This document shows, one piece after another, positions 21,635 to 33,258 of a DNA stretch of 64,000 nucleotides. A program made the position numbers and the translations under genes. Each line of letters begins with the position of its first letter. Positions within the stretch are counted from its first letter, which is position 1. The notes beneath the pieces were generated by a model. It had not been told where the DNA came from. It was given only the letters and a program-made list of their open reading frames with translations, and did not search any database. The stretch comes from Zasmidium citrigriseum (lineage: Eukaryota; Ascomycota; Dothideomycetes; Mycosphaerellales; Mycosphaerellaceae), in assembly GCA_002786025.1 (NCBI GenBank), contig NHNW01000071.1:62001-126000 (forward strand), given 5' to 3'.

Positions 21635-23725
21635 GGTGGAGAAGGGAAGGGTACAGGAACGAAGAAAAGTGATACGGGAGGAACAAAGTTGAAGTACGAT
21701 GTCGACTCACCAGGATGACCTTGTCTCACACGATGTACGGGGAGTACCTTGCGCGGCTCTTCTCAAATATGGTCTGTGGTGACGATTGAGTTGCGGCTGT
21801 CCTACGATCCAACAAGGCCCGTGTGCGAACATCCGCCGCTATCCCTTCGGCCAGTCTAGGGCCAAGTCTGCGACCATTGGGCGTGGGTAAGGCTCAGCTG
21901 CGAATCCTTTTGCGCGTGGCCAAATCATGGCGTTTCTCGCTAGCAGTGCGCAGAAGGATGCGATGGCGGTCCTCGATGAAGGCATAGGTTGGTACATCAT
22001 CGACTGTAAGAGGCTCACGCTCGTACAGCACGTGTGCGTAGCCGAGCTACCCTGGTCGTGGACAGCTGGGCCGGAACATTGACATTTGACCAAGGAAGCG
22101 CCCAGTATTCCTGTCTCGGCAGGGAGTCGACTACACACTGATTCCTGGTGGCGGCGTTTGCTGGAAAAGGCGACTTTCGAGGAAGTGATGATGAAAAGAC
22201 TGCCAGAGACGGAGCCGGTCAGCGAGGCAACGAGGCTGATCGTCAGGATTCAGCGCTGCACTTCGATGAATCCTTCAGCAAGTGGACATGATGTTGGACT
22301 TTTGTATAACGGTAAATTCGCCGGTCCATGATCAGTAATTCTGTTTGCGAGATGGTGTCGCCGTCAGTAGCCGACAGCTTGAGCAGAGTTCCAGATGCGA
22401 GACGAGACGAGGAGGGTCGTCGAGGGCGCAGCGTTTTCAGCTTCCGGCGATCGCGACGCTTGCCATGTGCGGCAGAAGTGCGAGAAATGGATACAAGCGA
22501 TGAGGATGGAGGGCTGATGATGATGGAGATGATGAGGTGATGAAGCGAATGTCTTGTACAACTTGTAAAAAACGATGAGCAGGTTTGCGCTAGTTTGGCA
22601 GAGCGCCATCAGGTCATTGTCATTGTCGTGGTCGGACGTTTAAAAATAAGCCTCCCTCGATGGAGGCTCCACTCTTGAAGGGAATCCGGAAGCTTGTTGA
22701 GACCTCTCCTTCTCCCTCATCACAAAAAGAGCCTCTTGTATGGCCTATGGCATCTGCCGGCGCTTTTTGAAAAAGATAAGAGGTCTTGATGAGAGTATTG
22801 CATTTGGCACTTGTGCCGATGCGTTCGTCTCACAGCTTTCCACCAACCTGCAACTTCCCAGCCATCGCGGTGTAGCTCAGCGGCACAGCGGTGGGATGGT
22901 GAGATCCGTCATGATTATCGCATCCACGTAGACACTTATGGCATCGTCGCAGCGTATGCCGCCTTCTTCGAAGACCGCCAGACGACAAGCAGCTCCGCGG
23001 ATGCTCCAGCTCCGGCTGCAAACACTTTGCATTCACGGCAATTGCCTTGAGCGTCTGACTTCACGTCCTCTTTCAGCTGACGCGAGAGGCATCCATCACA
23101 ACATGATCATCTTTATCATGTGTTACGACGAAGCTCACTTTCAATTCTTGCAGCTGAGCAGACATCTGAAGACCACCACGTGCAAGACCGAGCCTCACAC
23201 ATGCCCACCGCCTTGAGCAAGGACAGCACAACGACATGTTGCCACTGACGGACGACTCAAAGAACCACCGGCCCTACTGCCGCTTTTGCGGCCTGAGGAA
23301 CGAACGTTCTCTGAGCATCTTCACTTGGACTCCTCGAATTCACTTCCAATCGTTGGACCCACTTCGGCAGCCAGCCAGAACCTCCCACAACACCCCACTC
23401 TTTGCTTCACTCCCAAGAACGCACCCGTCCCATTGGGCGACAGCGGGACCCATCCAGCCCAAGCCCGAAAGAGCAGGAAGCAGGTGAGGTTTGGTGGGTC
23501 CAACAATAGACGACAACGGCAAGGAGCTTCCATTCTCCCAAAAGAATAGGACGAACAGTGAAGTGCACCTCATGGCCGCCTTCAAAAGCCCACTTCTTCG
23601 GGCAGTTTTTCTTCTTCCTCCCAACACCTTCAAGATCGTTTTCTTCGGCTATACCGCAAGATCTGCTGCCTATACGCACGTGCAACAACACTTTCGTCCT
23701 CTTCAGCAACCCAGATCACTTCGAG
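21635..23725. other. Large gene-free region
   Basis: About 2.1 kb. No ORF here has recognisable motifs. It contains a short 7-bp hairpin (AGCCTCC/GGAGGCT, 22649-22668), a GATGAT-rich stretch near 22500-22545 and an A-box-like piece at about 22871 that lacks the rest of a tRNA. Confidence 0.5.
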
Positions 23726-24222
23726 ATGGCTTCCAACGCGCTCACTACCACTGCTGCCACTGCTGCACCAGCTCAAGACAAGATCCAAGGTCTTCGCGAA
23801 CAAATCATCGGTACAGTCCTCCACCCACCCTCCAAGGACACTTCACTGACACATGTCACCATCCAGCGAACGCTAGCATCCTCTTCCCACAACTCGTGGC
23901 GATCAGCAAGACTACCAATCCAAAGGAAATCTTCCAGGTAATCATCACCCGCGAGAACTCATCTTCCCGCGCCCTTCTCCTCTTCGGCGACGGCCTAGCC
24001 AAGCGGATTGCGGCCAAGGGCCCAGCGAGCAGCGAGGGAGCAGAGCAGGCATTGAGCGATCTGCTGGACGTCACGAGCGAAGCACTTGGATGGTACACGA
24101 CCACCTTGTTGGGCGAGATGGAGAATGGTGAGGAGGTTGCGGGAGGTGGCGAGGTGAATTTCCTCATGGTCGAAGAGGGATTTCACTTCGCGGCTGAGGA
24201 GAGATGGGTTGAGGCGAACTGA
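23726..24222 (+). CDS. Small protein of unknown function
   Basis: Two exons, join(23726..23810, 23867..24222), give 146 residues. After an Ala/Thr-rich N-terminus and a helix (DKIQGLREQIIG) the join creates ANASILFPQLVAISKTTNP, followed by two beta-like segments and LLFGDGLAKRIA, a helix (GAEQALSDLLDVTSEALGW) and an acidic C-terminus (FLMVEEGFHFAAEERW). The 56-nt intron (GTACAG ... ATCCAG) includes CACTGAC as branch site. I do not recognise the family. There is no signal peptide or membrane helix, so it is probably cytosolic. The spliced product is coherent and uses the whole frame, which supports a real gene. Confidence 0.55.
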
Positions 24223-24651
24223 GAGGATGGAGCCCTCTGAGCTACCCAAGAGATGGAAGGTGCACCATCAACCAACTTGGAAGCGATCGAGCATGAAGGG
24301 TGTCAGTAGGAGATGAGACGGAAGGTACGTTCTATCAGTCCCAATGTGTTGACCTCTGACTGACTTGTGACAGCAGATATTCCGACTCAATGAGGTCTCT
24401 CAGAAGCACATGAGTGAGAACGGCATGATGACAGCTGCTGCATGCAAAACGCCGGACGGTTGAAAGAGCCAGCATGACATCAAGCAGCTCGACAACAAGC
24501 AGCACGCAGAGCACTTTTTGCACAGAACCACCGAGAGAGTTCAGCAGCAAATTGCAGACATCCTGAAAACTCATGCCTCTCATTTCTCATTTCACATGAT
24601 CACTGTACTCGCTTCAAATCATCATGTACATCCTTCCCTTCCCTCAACCCC
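24223..24651. other. Convergent intergenic region
   Basis: About 430 bp between two convergent 3' ends. An 82-codon ATG ORF on the minus strand (24335-24583) has no family motif; I do not call it a gene. Confidence 0.5.
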
Positions 24652-25960
24652 CTAAAAAGCATTCCCCATCCCAACCCCCTCCCTCTTCCCCCTCTCCCTC
24701 TCCGGCTCCTCCATCTCATGCACACTCCCCCTAACCCCCTCCGCCGCAAGCTCCATCGGCGGCGGCGAAGGTACCTGTCCATAACTCGGTTTCCCCTGAC
24801 TCACGCTCCTCGAGACCTCACTATGCGGCGAAGACGCAGCCATGGTATATGCATACGAAGGATCCATCAGTGGCGCGGGAGCCCAGGTCATGGGCGGAGG
24901 TGGGTAATACGGCGTTTGAGGAGTTTGCGGATATGGACCTGTTGGTGGTGGTGGGTGTTGCTGTTGGCTCGTATTCCGTCTCCGGCCGATACAGTACAGA
25001 CAGACTCCCAGCCCAGCAAGGAGGAGCACGCCGCCAGCGACGCCGACGCCGATGCCGATTTTGGCGCCTGTTGAGAGGCCATCATCATCTTTCGAGGACG
25101 AAGAGCTTTCCGTCACAAGACTCTCCCCACCCTCACGAGTAGACGTGGCGCCTGCTCCACCAGCAGAAGTCCCACTCCCCTCAGGACTAATCGTCGGCGC
25201 ACTTCCCGTCCAAATATACGCACTCGAATAGCTCTTCCCATCCGGCGTCGCACTCTGATCAACCCACACGCTCGTGCTAGGCGCATCACGATACGTGGTA
25301 AGTTGCCTGAACTGCGAGGGAGTGTATCCAGGAATTGCCGTTTCAACCCAAGTACTACTCCCGCCACTCACAGTCGGCGAGTAGTACCCCGTGCTACCTC
25401 CCGGAGATAATGGGAGCGAGACATAAGGCGCAAGTTTCTCTGGGGCGTAGAGAGCGACGAGGGCGTCCGAGCCCATGGCTTTGCAGCCTCGGGGTTCGAG
25501 AACGAGCATGTTTTCGGAGGGCGGCCAGGTGCAGCCGCAGGATTCGGGGCCGTGGCAGATCCAGGTGTTGGAGAGGTTGGGGATGTCGGAGCAGTATTCG
25601 AGGGCGGTCCAGGGGGATTTGTCTGTCTTTTCGTTAGTGCTCTCTAGAGAATGGTGGTACTGGTGTTTGGGGAGACTTACCTGGATCAAAGCCGCATTTA
25701 AAGGGGCACGTCTTGTCGGTGTATGTGATGTCTGTACAGCCGTATTGATAGAGGTTGCCTGTGTTGGGGTTGTAGCAAGTATTCCCACTCAGACATGTAT
25801 CCCCTCGTAGACAACATGCTGACGCTCCTGTCGAGTTGCAAGGCACCAGGTCATCCGGTCCGCGGTATTGGCCACCGGCCGCAAAGTAGCATTGCTGTTG
25901 ACCAAGGACCGTCACAGCCCAGAATGTAAATAAAAGTATAACGCAGGCTCTCCCCAACAT
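24652..25960 (-). CDS. Secreted-domain single-TM protein, cysteine-rich ectodomain
   Basis: Two exons, complement(24652..25622, 25681..25960), give 416 residues. A signal peptide (first 20 residues, ending VTVLGQ) leads into a cysteine-rich domain: QCYFAAGG, ACCLRGDTC, NTCYN, YGCTD, CPFKCG, EYC and CGCTW, at least ten Cys. A Ser/Thr/Gly-rich stretch follows, then a membrane helix (IGIGVGVAGGVLLLAGLGVC) and a Pro/Gln/Tyr-rich cytosolic tail. This is the layout of a large family of fungal surface proteins with unknown ligands. The 58-nt intron (GTAAGT ... CACTAACGAAAAGACAG) is textbook. ATG 25960 is chosen because it starts the signal peptide; upstream in-frame Met codons would bury it. Confidence 0.75.
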
Positions 25961-27077
25961 CTTGAGGACTCCACTTTCATCCAAAAAGTCAATCTTCTTG
26001 GAATGTGGAGACAAGAAAGGAACCGGAAAAGAAGGAAAACGACAAGACAAGCACTCTTCGGAACAGAGCTTACCTTTGAGCGACCCAACGAAGATCTCCT
26101 GAGCACTGGGCATCAAACCCGCATATAGTACCATGCGGAGGACCAGTCTGGAGTCAGCCAAGCTGAAGAGCGAAGACATGGGTACTATGTATGATCAGCT
26201 TTCGGTGCGACATCGAGTCGTCGGATTATCCGAGGGACCTTTGCTTGAAGCAAGAGGTAGAGCATCAACGCGAAGGGACACCTACTACTTCTGTTGCGGG
26301 AGGACTTGATCGTTGTGACTGAAGTCGGCTACTCCTTGGGCTGAATGCAGTTCTCCGAGGAAGCAGGATGGCTTATGGTCGTACAGCGTCAATGCAGTCT
26401 GGGAATGATTGGTGCTGAGCCATCTCATCGTGGTGCAAAGTGACAAGACCACGAGCCAGGTTGCATGTAACAGCGTTCTGTTGACCGAGTGGAAGCCAAT
26501 CCTCGTGGTCTTGTATCATCGCTCTGCCGGACGAGACCCTCTAACATTGGCGTGGACAATTGGTGAGTTGTGCTGCCAGAACTTCAGCTTTTGCCCTCGC
26601 TGGATACCATACCCTGCCGTGGCTTGCATGATCGTCAGGCTGGAACTGGCAGCCGCAGGAACAGCCGCAGCAGAGACTTCGGGGGATGGATAGCGAAAGC
26701 GTGAATGCGAGAGCGGTGACTACGAAGCCGTCATTGATGCATGCGTCGTGGAACAAGGCCAGTCCGTGTAAGAGGACCAATGGTCTTGTCCAGCTGGGAA
26801 TTGTGGCTTTGCGCAGTGTGAGAGTGATGATGATAGAAGGCGTCAAGTCCAAAAATAGGAATACGATTCGCAACTCTACGGGGAGTCGCCAGCGGTCAAT
26901 TGGAGACGTCGAACAATGCTTCATGGTCGCGGGGAGAGTTCGTTCACCTGTGAGCTGGCTCTTTGGATCATCTTACACATACCCATCAGCTTGTAGCCTG
27001 TTCTCCATCTTGATCGACCCACAAACCTGAGCACAACACAATTGCAAGCCGCCTCTTTACCCGGTCCCCCGACCTTC
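25961..27077. other. Intergenic region with one doubtful membrane ORF
   Basis: About 1.1 kb. A 127-codon ATG ORF on the minus strand (26541-26924) has two hydrophobic stretches, but it lacks a known family and is listed only as an observation. Nothing else was recognised. Confidence 0.45.
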
Positions 27078-27958
27078 TCAGAAGACATACCGCTGCAAGT
27101 TCCTCAGAACAAGAGCATCGCTGCGCGCTCTCTCTGCATTCCTCGCCGCAGTCCGCGCCGCCGACTGTTCGTATGCCTGTTGTTGCGCACGTAGCTGCTC
27201 GGCCGTGAAGTGAATGCCGCGATCTGCCCACTGCCGACGGATATCCTCAATGGTCCTATCTTCCTCTGGATCACCGAGCTCCGTCTCGACCGAATCGCGG
27301 TACCGACCAGCTTGACGGCGGGCGGCGCTGGACATCTGGCGCATGCGTATGTTGTTGGTGGGTGGAGGAGGCGTGGGAATGCGGTTGCCATACCAGGCGA
27401 AAACGCCCTCTGGGTGTCTTCTAACCAGGTGGAGCTGAGAAGGGGTTCAGTAGGTGCCAAGTTCATCGACGTCGGGCAAGGTATCGTACATTGAGATGGA
27501 AGTCCAGAATCCCACTCAGCCAGAGCACCGCGAAACAGATGGCGCTGGCGATGCAATAGATGATGAGCAGCCAGGTGGCTGGTCCAACCCATCCCGCCTC
27601 GTACTATGGCTTCGTCAGTATCTCACTCAGCAGACCGTGCCTTATCCAGCTCTTAGCTTACCCATGGTCCCGTGAATGGCGGTGGCGTATATGTCTGCAG
27701 CGTGGGAGTCTGCGTGGAGGTAGAGGTGGACGTCGCATTCGAGCTACTCAAGATAGAGCTCGAGAATGGCTCAGGGACGATGCTCTTGGTGGGCGTGGGC
27801 TCGAACGAGTAGGAGTTGCTCCCCGTGGTATGGACATGCTGCCACCAGGGCGCTTGCTGGTCGTCGGCCATCTTGTTGATGATTTGCACAATTCCGAGGG
27901 GCAGACTTGGGCTGGCGGAGGATGAGGACGTTGCGGTGGGGGTGGTGATGGCGGCCAT
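27078..27958 (-). CDS. Small single-TM membrane protein of unknown function
   Basis: Three exons, complement(27078..27434, 27490..27603, 27662..27958), give 255 residues. The N-terminal 99 residues are Ser/Thr/Pro-rich; the 38-codon second exon holds a transmembrane helix (TWLLIIYCIASAICFAVLWL); the third exon is a polar, Arg/Gln-rich helical tail (DIRRQWADRGIHFTAEQLRAQ). All introns (55 and 58 nt) are phase 0 with GTACGA/TCTCAG and GTAAGC/CCATAG borders. ATG 27958 is the first ATG in a frame that is open further upstream. There is no signal peptide, so the topology is uncertain. Function unknown. Confidence 0.6.
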
Positions 27959-28305
27959 GGTCGAGGCCGAGGTGTGGACTGCGGATGTGTTGGCGGTTTG
28001 TGTGCGCACACTTCGAGGAGCAGAAGCAGCGGAAAGAAGATCGCTGGACCCTGAAGCTAAAATGGCGCGCTTTCCCCGTGGGGAAGGAGCAAGTGAATGA
28101 CGGCAGGTGCACTAAACATTAACGGCGCTCAGATCCCCGGAAATCTTGCGGCCACATTCTTGCAGTGAAGTGTTGATCGTGCCTTTCAATCAAGTCCATT
28201 CGACGTTGAGCTTGCCGCGAGGTGTTGAAGATATATACAAACCGCTCACCACCCATCATCCATCCAGCGCCGTTCCATGCATTTCCACGTCCCAGGTCAT
28301 TATGA
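27959..28305. other. Short intergenic region
   Basis: About 350 bp between the small membrane protein start and the SHMT 3' end. Nothing was recognised. Confidence 0.5.
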
Positions 28306-30091
28306 TCATGAGATCTTATCCCACGGCAGCGCAAATGTCCCAACCCAGTCCTCCACCTCTCTCCTCAGCTCAACGATCTCCACCACCTCTTCGCCCTCCT
28401 TGACGTACTCTCTGAATGCGGCCACGCTGCCTGGGTTCTTCCGTCCACTCTTCTCAGCAGCGTCCTTCGCCTTTCCATCAAGCATCTTCGTGATATTGAC
28501 CGCCCTATGGACAACATCTGCCACACGCTTGAAGTCGGCACCTTGGAAGCCTCGAGTCGTCATGGCCGGAGTACCCATCCGCAAACCACCTGGCTTCATC
28601 GCGGACTTATCTCCTGGGACAGTGTTCTTGTTGGCAGCCACACCCACGAGTTCCAAAACGCGCTCCACTCTTGCACCGTCGATGTTCTTGTCCTTGAGGT
28701 CGATCAGAACGAGATGGTTGTCAGTGCCGCCACTGACGATATTGTATCCAAGACCGTCAGACTCCTTTCCATTTCCAAGTCTCGCTGCCAGAGCTTTCGC
28801 GTTCTCCAGCACTTGTTGCTGGTACTGCTTGAACTCTGGTTGCTGAGCTTGGTGCAAAGCAACGGCCAATGCAGTGATTGTGTGGTTGTGTGGGCCTCCT
28901 TGGTGACCTGGGAAGACGGAGGAGTTGATCGGACCTTCGAGATCGTACTTTGTCTCAACGCCCTTCTTGTCTACTTTCCGCACACCCTTCCGGAAGAAGA
29001 TCATAGCTCCTCTCGGTCCCCTCAAGCTCTTGTGGGTCGTGGTGGTCACCACATCCGAGTACTCGAACGGCGATGGAATGACACCGCCTGCTACAAGACC
29101 GGAGATATGCGCCATATCACTCAGCAAGTAGCAGTCTCCCACCTTCTCGGTAATCTTGCGGAACCGGTCGTAGTCGATAAGCCGGCTGTAAGCGCTCGTT
29201 CCTGCAATGATGATCTTGGGTCTGTAGAGCATTGCCATCTCTTCTAGTCTGTCGTAATCGATGAGGCCGGACTTCTCGTCGAGGCGGTACGGTAGAGTTT
29301 CGAAGTATTTGGAGATTGCGGAGATCTTCTTGTTCGGTATTTGGTAGCCGTGGGAAAGGTGACCGCCGTGAGGAAGATCGAGACCCATGATTCGATCGTG
29401 CGCATTGAGGAGGGCAGAGTAGGCGTAGAGGTTTGCTGGTGAGCCAGAGAGTGCTGTCCTCACACATCAGTATACTTTCCATCCTTTGTGGTTTCGTGCT
29501 GCTCACGCTGGACATTGACGCCCCATTCTGACTCCTTCAAACCGAATGTCTGCAGTGCTCTTTGCTGACATAGTCGTTCTGCCTCGTCGATGAACTCATT
29601 TCCACCGTAGTATCGCGCTCCAGGGTATCCTTCCGAGTATTTGTCTATCCCGAGCGTAAGCAATGCGTTGTTGCACAGCTGTCGGCCATCTTACTTTGCA
29701 TAATACTGCCCAGCGCATCTAGAACAGACTGGCTCGTGAAGTTCTCAGAGGGAATCAGGTTGATGAAGTGCTTCTGCCGTCTCTTCTCCTAAGCGGTTGT
29801 CAGAACGGCTCGAGGTATATCGTTGCTCGTACGATGTCGAACCTTGCGGATGATGTCGAAGATGGTTGGGTCAGCCTCTTCGAGGTGTGCAGAGAGGAGC
29901 TGGCATTCAGTCAGAACAGTCATTCACGCATTCGCGCATTCGCGCATTGCACATTTTCCAACCTTCTGCTGACCCTCTGTTGACAATGCCCGCCGGCTCT
30001 GCGAGATGAACGACTGGGCGGTGACCGGACGCTTGCATGCTCGGCATAGCGAGGAGCCAGACGACCTGGCCGTCGCCCGGAACGTCGACAT
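28306..30091 (-). CDS. Serine hydroxymethyltransferase, mitochondrial
   Basis: Five exons, complement(28306..29453, 29507..29644, 29695..29788, 29843..29899, 29963..30091), total 521 residues. SHMT converts serine and tetrahydrofolate to glycine and 5,10-methylene-THF using PLP. The first exon (43 codons) is rich in Arg/Ser with no acidic residue before position 39 and looks like a mitochondrial presequence, as in fungal Shm1-type enzymes. Conserved blocks: [48 protein letters not shown], the PLP-lysine motif [13 protein letters not shown] (K about 281), [14 protein letters not shown] and [10 protein letters not shown]. Codons AAC and CCA are split by introns 3 and 4 and restore NKYSEG and QPLSG. 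Intron 1 has a weak GTTGGA donor and a short 8-bp tandem repeat. Divergent from SAM synthetase. Confidence 0.93.
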
Positions 30092-31258
30092 GGCTGTGAT
30101 TAGGAGGGATGTCGAGGGAATGAAGGGAAGAAGAACAATGGTAGTGTAGCAGGTGGCTAGCGACCTTGAGCATTCATTGACGCCTCTACCCAAAATGGAG
30201 CTAAAATGTGGGGAGGCCGGTAAGCGAAGCGGCTAGAGAGGAAGCGATCCGCAATATGCGCCTTTCACGTGTTGACAACGTGAGTGAAGGATGGAAAGAA
30301 GAAAGATTGGTTTGGGTCGATACCATTGATTTGAACAAGATGTATGGCAACTACAAAGTCAGAGGGAACGGCTTTGACGGCCCTCACATCCATGTCGACT
30401 TGAAGCTTTCATGCTGATGACTTCGGGGCTGCCGGGATATTTGCAGCAGCCATTCCATCTCAACCAAGCACCGGAGGCCGTACGGTATCAGGGCTGCTGG
30501 AAAAGAAGCAGGAAAGCCAATGATGCAGCATCCAGGGCCTCAAACGAAGATGACACAATGCCAACGTTGGACGGTCAATGCTTGTCTGGAGAAGGATGGC
30601 GGAGTTGGACGTTTCTCCGGCGACTTCTCAACCAGCTGAGGCGGATGGTTGCAGCAAAGTGTTATCTTCAAGTCCAGGCACGGGGTTTCTCTCCTTTCTC
30701 TCCGGTGGTTGTTGTCGCTGGCAGCTCGACGCACGTGAGAGCCGGCAGAACGATGGGTTGAGAGACGGCGGCCAATGAGGCCGATGACGCGATTTGGCGA
30801 TTTGCATCCAGCGACGTCGGAAGTCGTGGTGGAGGGACTCGGTGGCCGAATTGTTGTTGTGCCGCATCACTGCCTGGAGAGCGATTCGTAGACCAATATA
30901 TCATTGACCGCGCCCGAGAAACAGGTGCTTCTTCATATTGTCCGCTCAATCCACGGCGCAGCATTGTTCTCTCACACTTCCTCCATCCCAGCAGCAGAAC
31001 AGAGGCCACGACTTGCTTCGGCCCTTGCAGACCAGCTCCAGCAGCCCGCCAGCCCGCCAGCCAGCTTGATTTAGGTTTGCGCCCCACGTCCTCCTCCGGC
31101 AGTTCTCACCATCCCAGCGGCGGGACAAGTTTATTTTCCTCTTCTCACTCGATTCCGACTCTTCCTCCTACAACAACCTCCTCACCTCCTCCTCCACGCC
31201 TACAGAAACACTACCAATCCCCTCTCACACCCTCAAACAACCACACAACACCGACACA
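30092..31258. promoter_or_regulatory. Divergent promoter of SHMT and SAM synthetase
   Basis: 1.17 kb with no supported gene. It holds TCACGTG at 30265-30271 and CACGTGA at 30732-30738, cores like the Cbf1/Met4 site of yeast sulfur genes, a CAGCCCGC tandem repeat at about 31041-31066, and a CT-rich leader close to the SAM synthetase start (31131-31200), as seen in strongly expressed fungal genes. The element roles are inferred. Confidence 0.5.
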
Positions 31259-32536
31259 ATGGCTCAACCGTAAGTCTTCACCCATTGAGCTGAACTCGAC
31301 CAAGACGTGACGTCGCTGACCTGCTCTTTCTCTCCCACAGAAAGGGCACCTTCCTCTTCACCTCCGAGTCGGTCGGCCAAGGCCACCCCGACAAGATGGC
31401 CGACCAGATCTCCGACGCCGTGCTCGACGCCTGCTTGAAGGAGGACCCCGCATCCAAGGTGGCTTGCGAGACGGCCACCAAGACCGGTATGGTCATGGTC
31501 TTCGGCGAGATCACCACGAAGACCCGTCTGGACTACCAGAAGGTCATCCGTGATGCCGTCAAGGACATTGGCTACGACGACTCCGGCAAGGGCTTCGACT
31601 ACAAGACCTGCAACGTGCTCGTCGCCATTGAGGAGCAGAGCCCAGACATCGCACAGGGTCTCCACTACGAGGAGCGCCTCGAGAACCTCGGTGCCGGTGA
31701 CCAGGGTATCATGTTCGGCTATGCCACCGACGAGACCCCTGAGATGCTGCCATTGACCATCATCCTCGCCCACAAGCTCAACAAGGCCATGACCGACGCC
31801 CGCAACGACGGCAGCATCCCATGGCTCCGACCTGACACCAAGACCCAAGTCACCGTCGAGTACGAGCACGACAACGGTGCCGTTATCCCCAAGCGCGTCG
31901 ACACCGTCGTCGTCTCTGCCCAACACGCCCCAGAGATCACCACCGAGGAGCTCCGAAAGGAGATCAAGGAGAAGATCATCAAGAAGGTCATCCCCGCCAA
32001 GTACCTCGACGACAAGACCGTTTACCACGTATGCAAAATCCTCACATCTCAATCTTTCATGTGCTAATGTATTCCAGATCCAACCATCTGGCCTCTTCAT
32101 CATCGGTGGCCCACAGGGTGACGCCGGTCTCACCGGCCGTAAGATCATCGTCGACACCTACGGTGGCTGGGGTGCCCACGGTGGTGGTGCTTTCTCCGGC
32201 AAGGACTACAGCAAGGTCGATCGTTCCGCTGCCTACCTCGGCCGCTGGATCGCCAAGTCCATCGTCCACTCTGGCCTCGCCCGCCGTGCTCTCGTCCAGC
32301 TTTCGTACGCCATTGGTGTCGCCGAGCCCCTCTCCCTCTTCGTCGAGACCTACGGCACCTCCACCAAGACCTCCGACGAGCTCGTCCAGATCGTCCGCAA
32401 CAACTTCGACATGCGTCCCGGTGTCATCGTCAAGGAGCTCGACCTCGCCACCCCCATCTACCGCGAGACGGCCAAGAACGGTCACTTCACCAACCAGAAC
32501 TTCTCCTGGGAGAAGCCCCGCACCCTCAAGTTCTAA
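31259..32536 (+). CDS. S-adenosylmethionine synthetase
   Basis: Three exons, join(31259..31269, 31341..32028, 32078..32536), 385 residues. The enzyme makes SAM from methionine and ATP in the cytosol as a homo-oligomer with Mg2+ and K+. Family marks: [20 protein letters not shown] (methionine/ATP site), [23 protein letters not shown], the phosphate-binding [17 protein letters not shown] and the following [16 protein letters not shown] stretch. Codon use is strongly biased to C-ending codons, unlike most neighbours, which fits high expression. The first exon is only 11 nt (ATGGCTCAACC). ATG context CACAATGG is good. Introns: 71 nt and 49 nt, the second with GCTAATG branch site. Confidence 0.95.
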
Positions 32537-33258
32537 ATCCCCCCGACTTGACGATACCCAACTGGACCACCTCTTTCAACCCTTAATTCAGGCTTTGGCA
32601 TAGCCGAGCTGCGAGGCTCCACCCTCGACAGACTCGCAACACAAATCGGCGTTACACACGGGACTTTTGTTACTATTAGACGGCGGGAGAAAAAAAAGTT
32701 TTAACGAATGAAATGGACGGAGTGAAGATGGAGAGCGCAGTGATACCCCCGATACAGCCCCTGCTCGCGGCAAATTCTTGAAGCATTATTCAACATAGAC
32801 CTCGGGCAGGTCCGAGTGCTAACCACAACGTTTGGCATTTGACGGAAAAAAAGCAGTATTAGTTTACTCCTTTGGTGGAATCTGACATTTAGCGTCGGCG
32901 TTCTGGAGATGTGTTCAACATTCATCTCTCCTAGGGCGTGACCAAGAAATGCATCGCGCTTGATAGTGAATGAATGGGAACTTGATGTTTTTGTGGGATC
33001 ATACTTCAACTTCTCTTTTATTGTATGCTGTAGGTGTTGACTTGACTGCTAATCTGCTGGGTGCTGTCCTGCTGTGGTTTTCACTCGGTGGAAAAGACAG
33101 CTTTCCCGCCCTGCCCATCCCATATGTACCAGTACCGAGAATCTTCAACAAACAAAGCCATAGGGCATCTATACTTTAGTGTTCTTCGCCACAAACGCCG
33201 ATGCTGGAAAGGAACCATATCAAAAGCACAAGCAAGTCCTCCATCATCTCGACCTCCT
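32537..33258. other. Convergent intergenic region
   Basis: About 720 bp holding the 3' ends of the SAM synthetase and hydrolase genes. No gene or RNA was recognised. Confidence 0.5.

Noticed and set aside
22860..22935. A-box-like GTAGCTCAGCGGCA suggesting a tRNA
   Set aside because: No matching T-arm or acceptor stem at the right distance.
19776..24222. Secondary-metabolite cluster around the multicopper oxidase
   Set aside because: No PKS, NRPS, terpene cyclase, P450 or pathway regulator lies nearby.
31264..32157. 297-codon minus-strand ORF over SAM synthetase
   Set aside because: Produced by strong codon bias of the real gene; no motif of its own.
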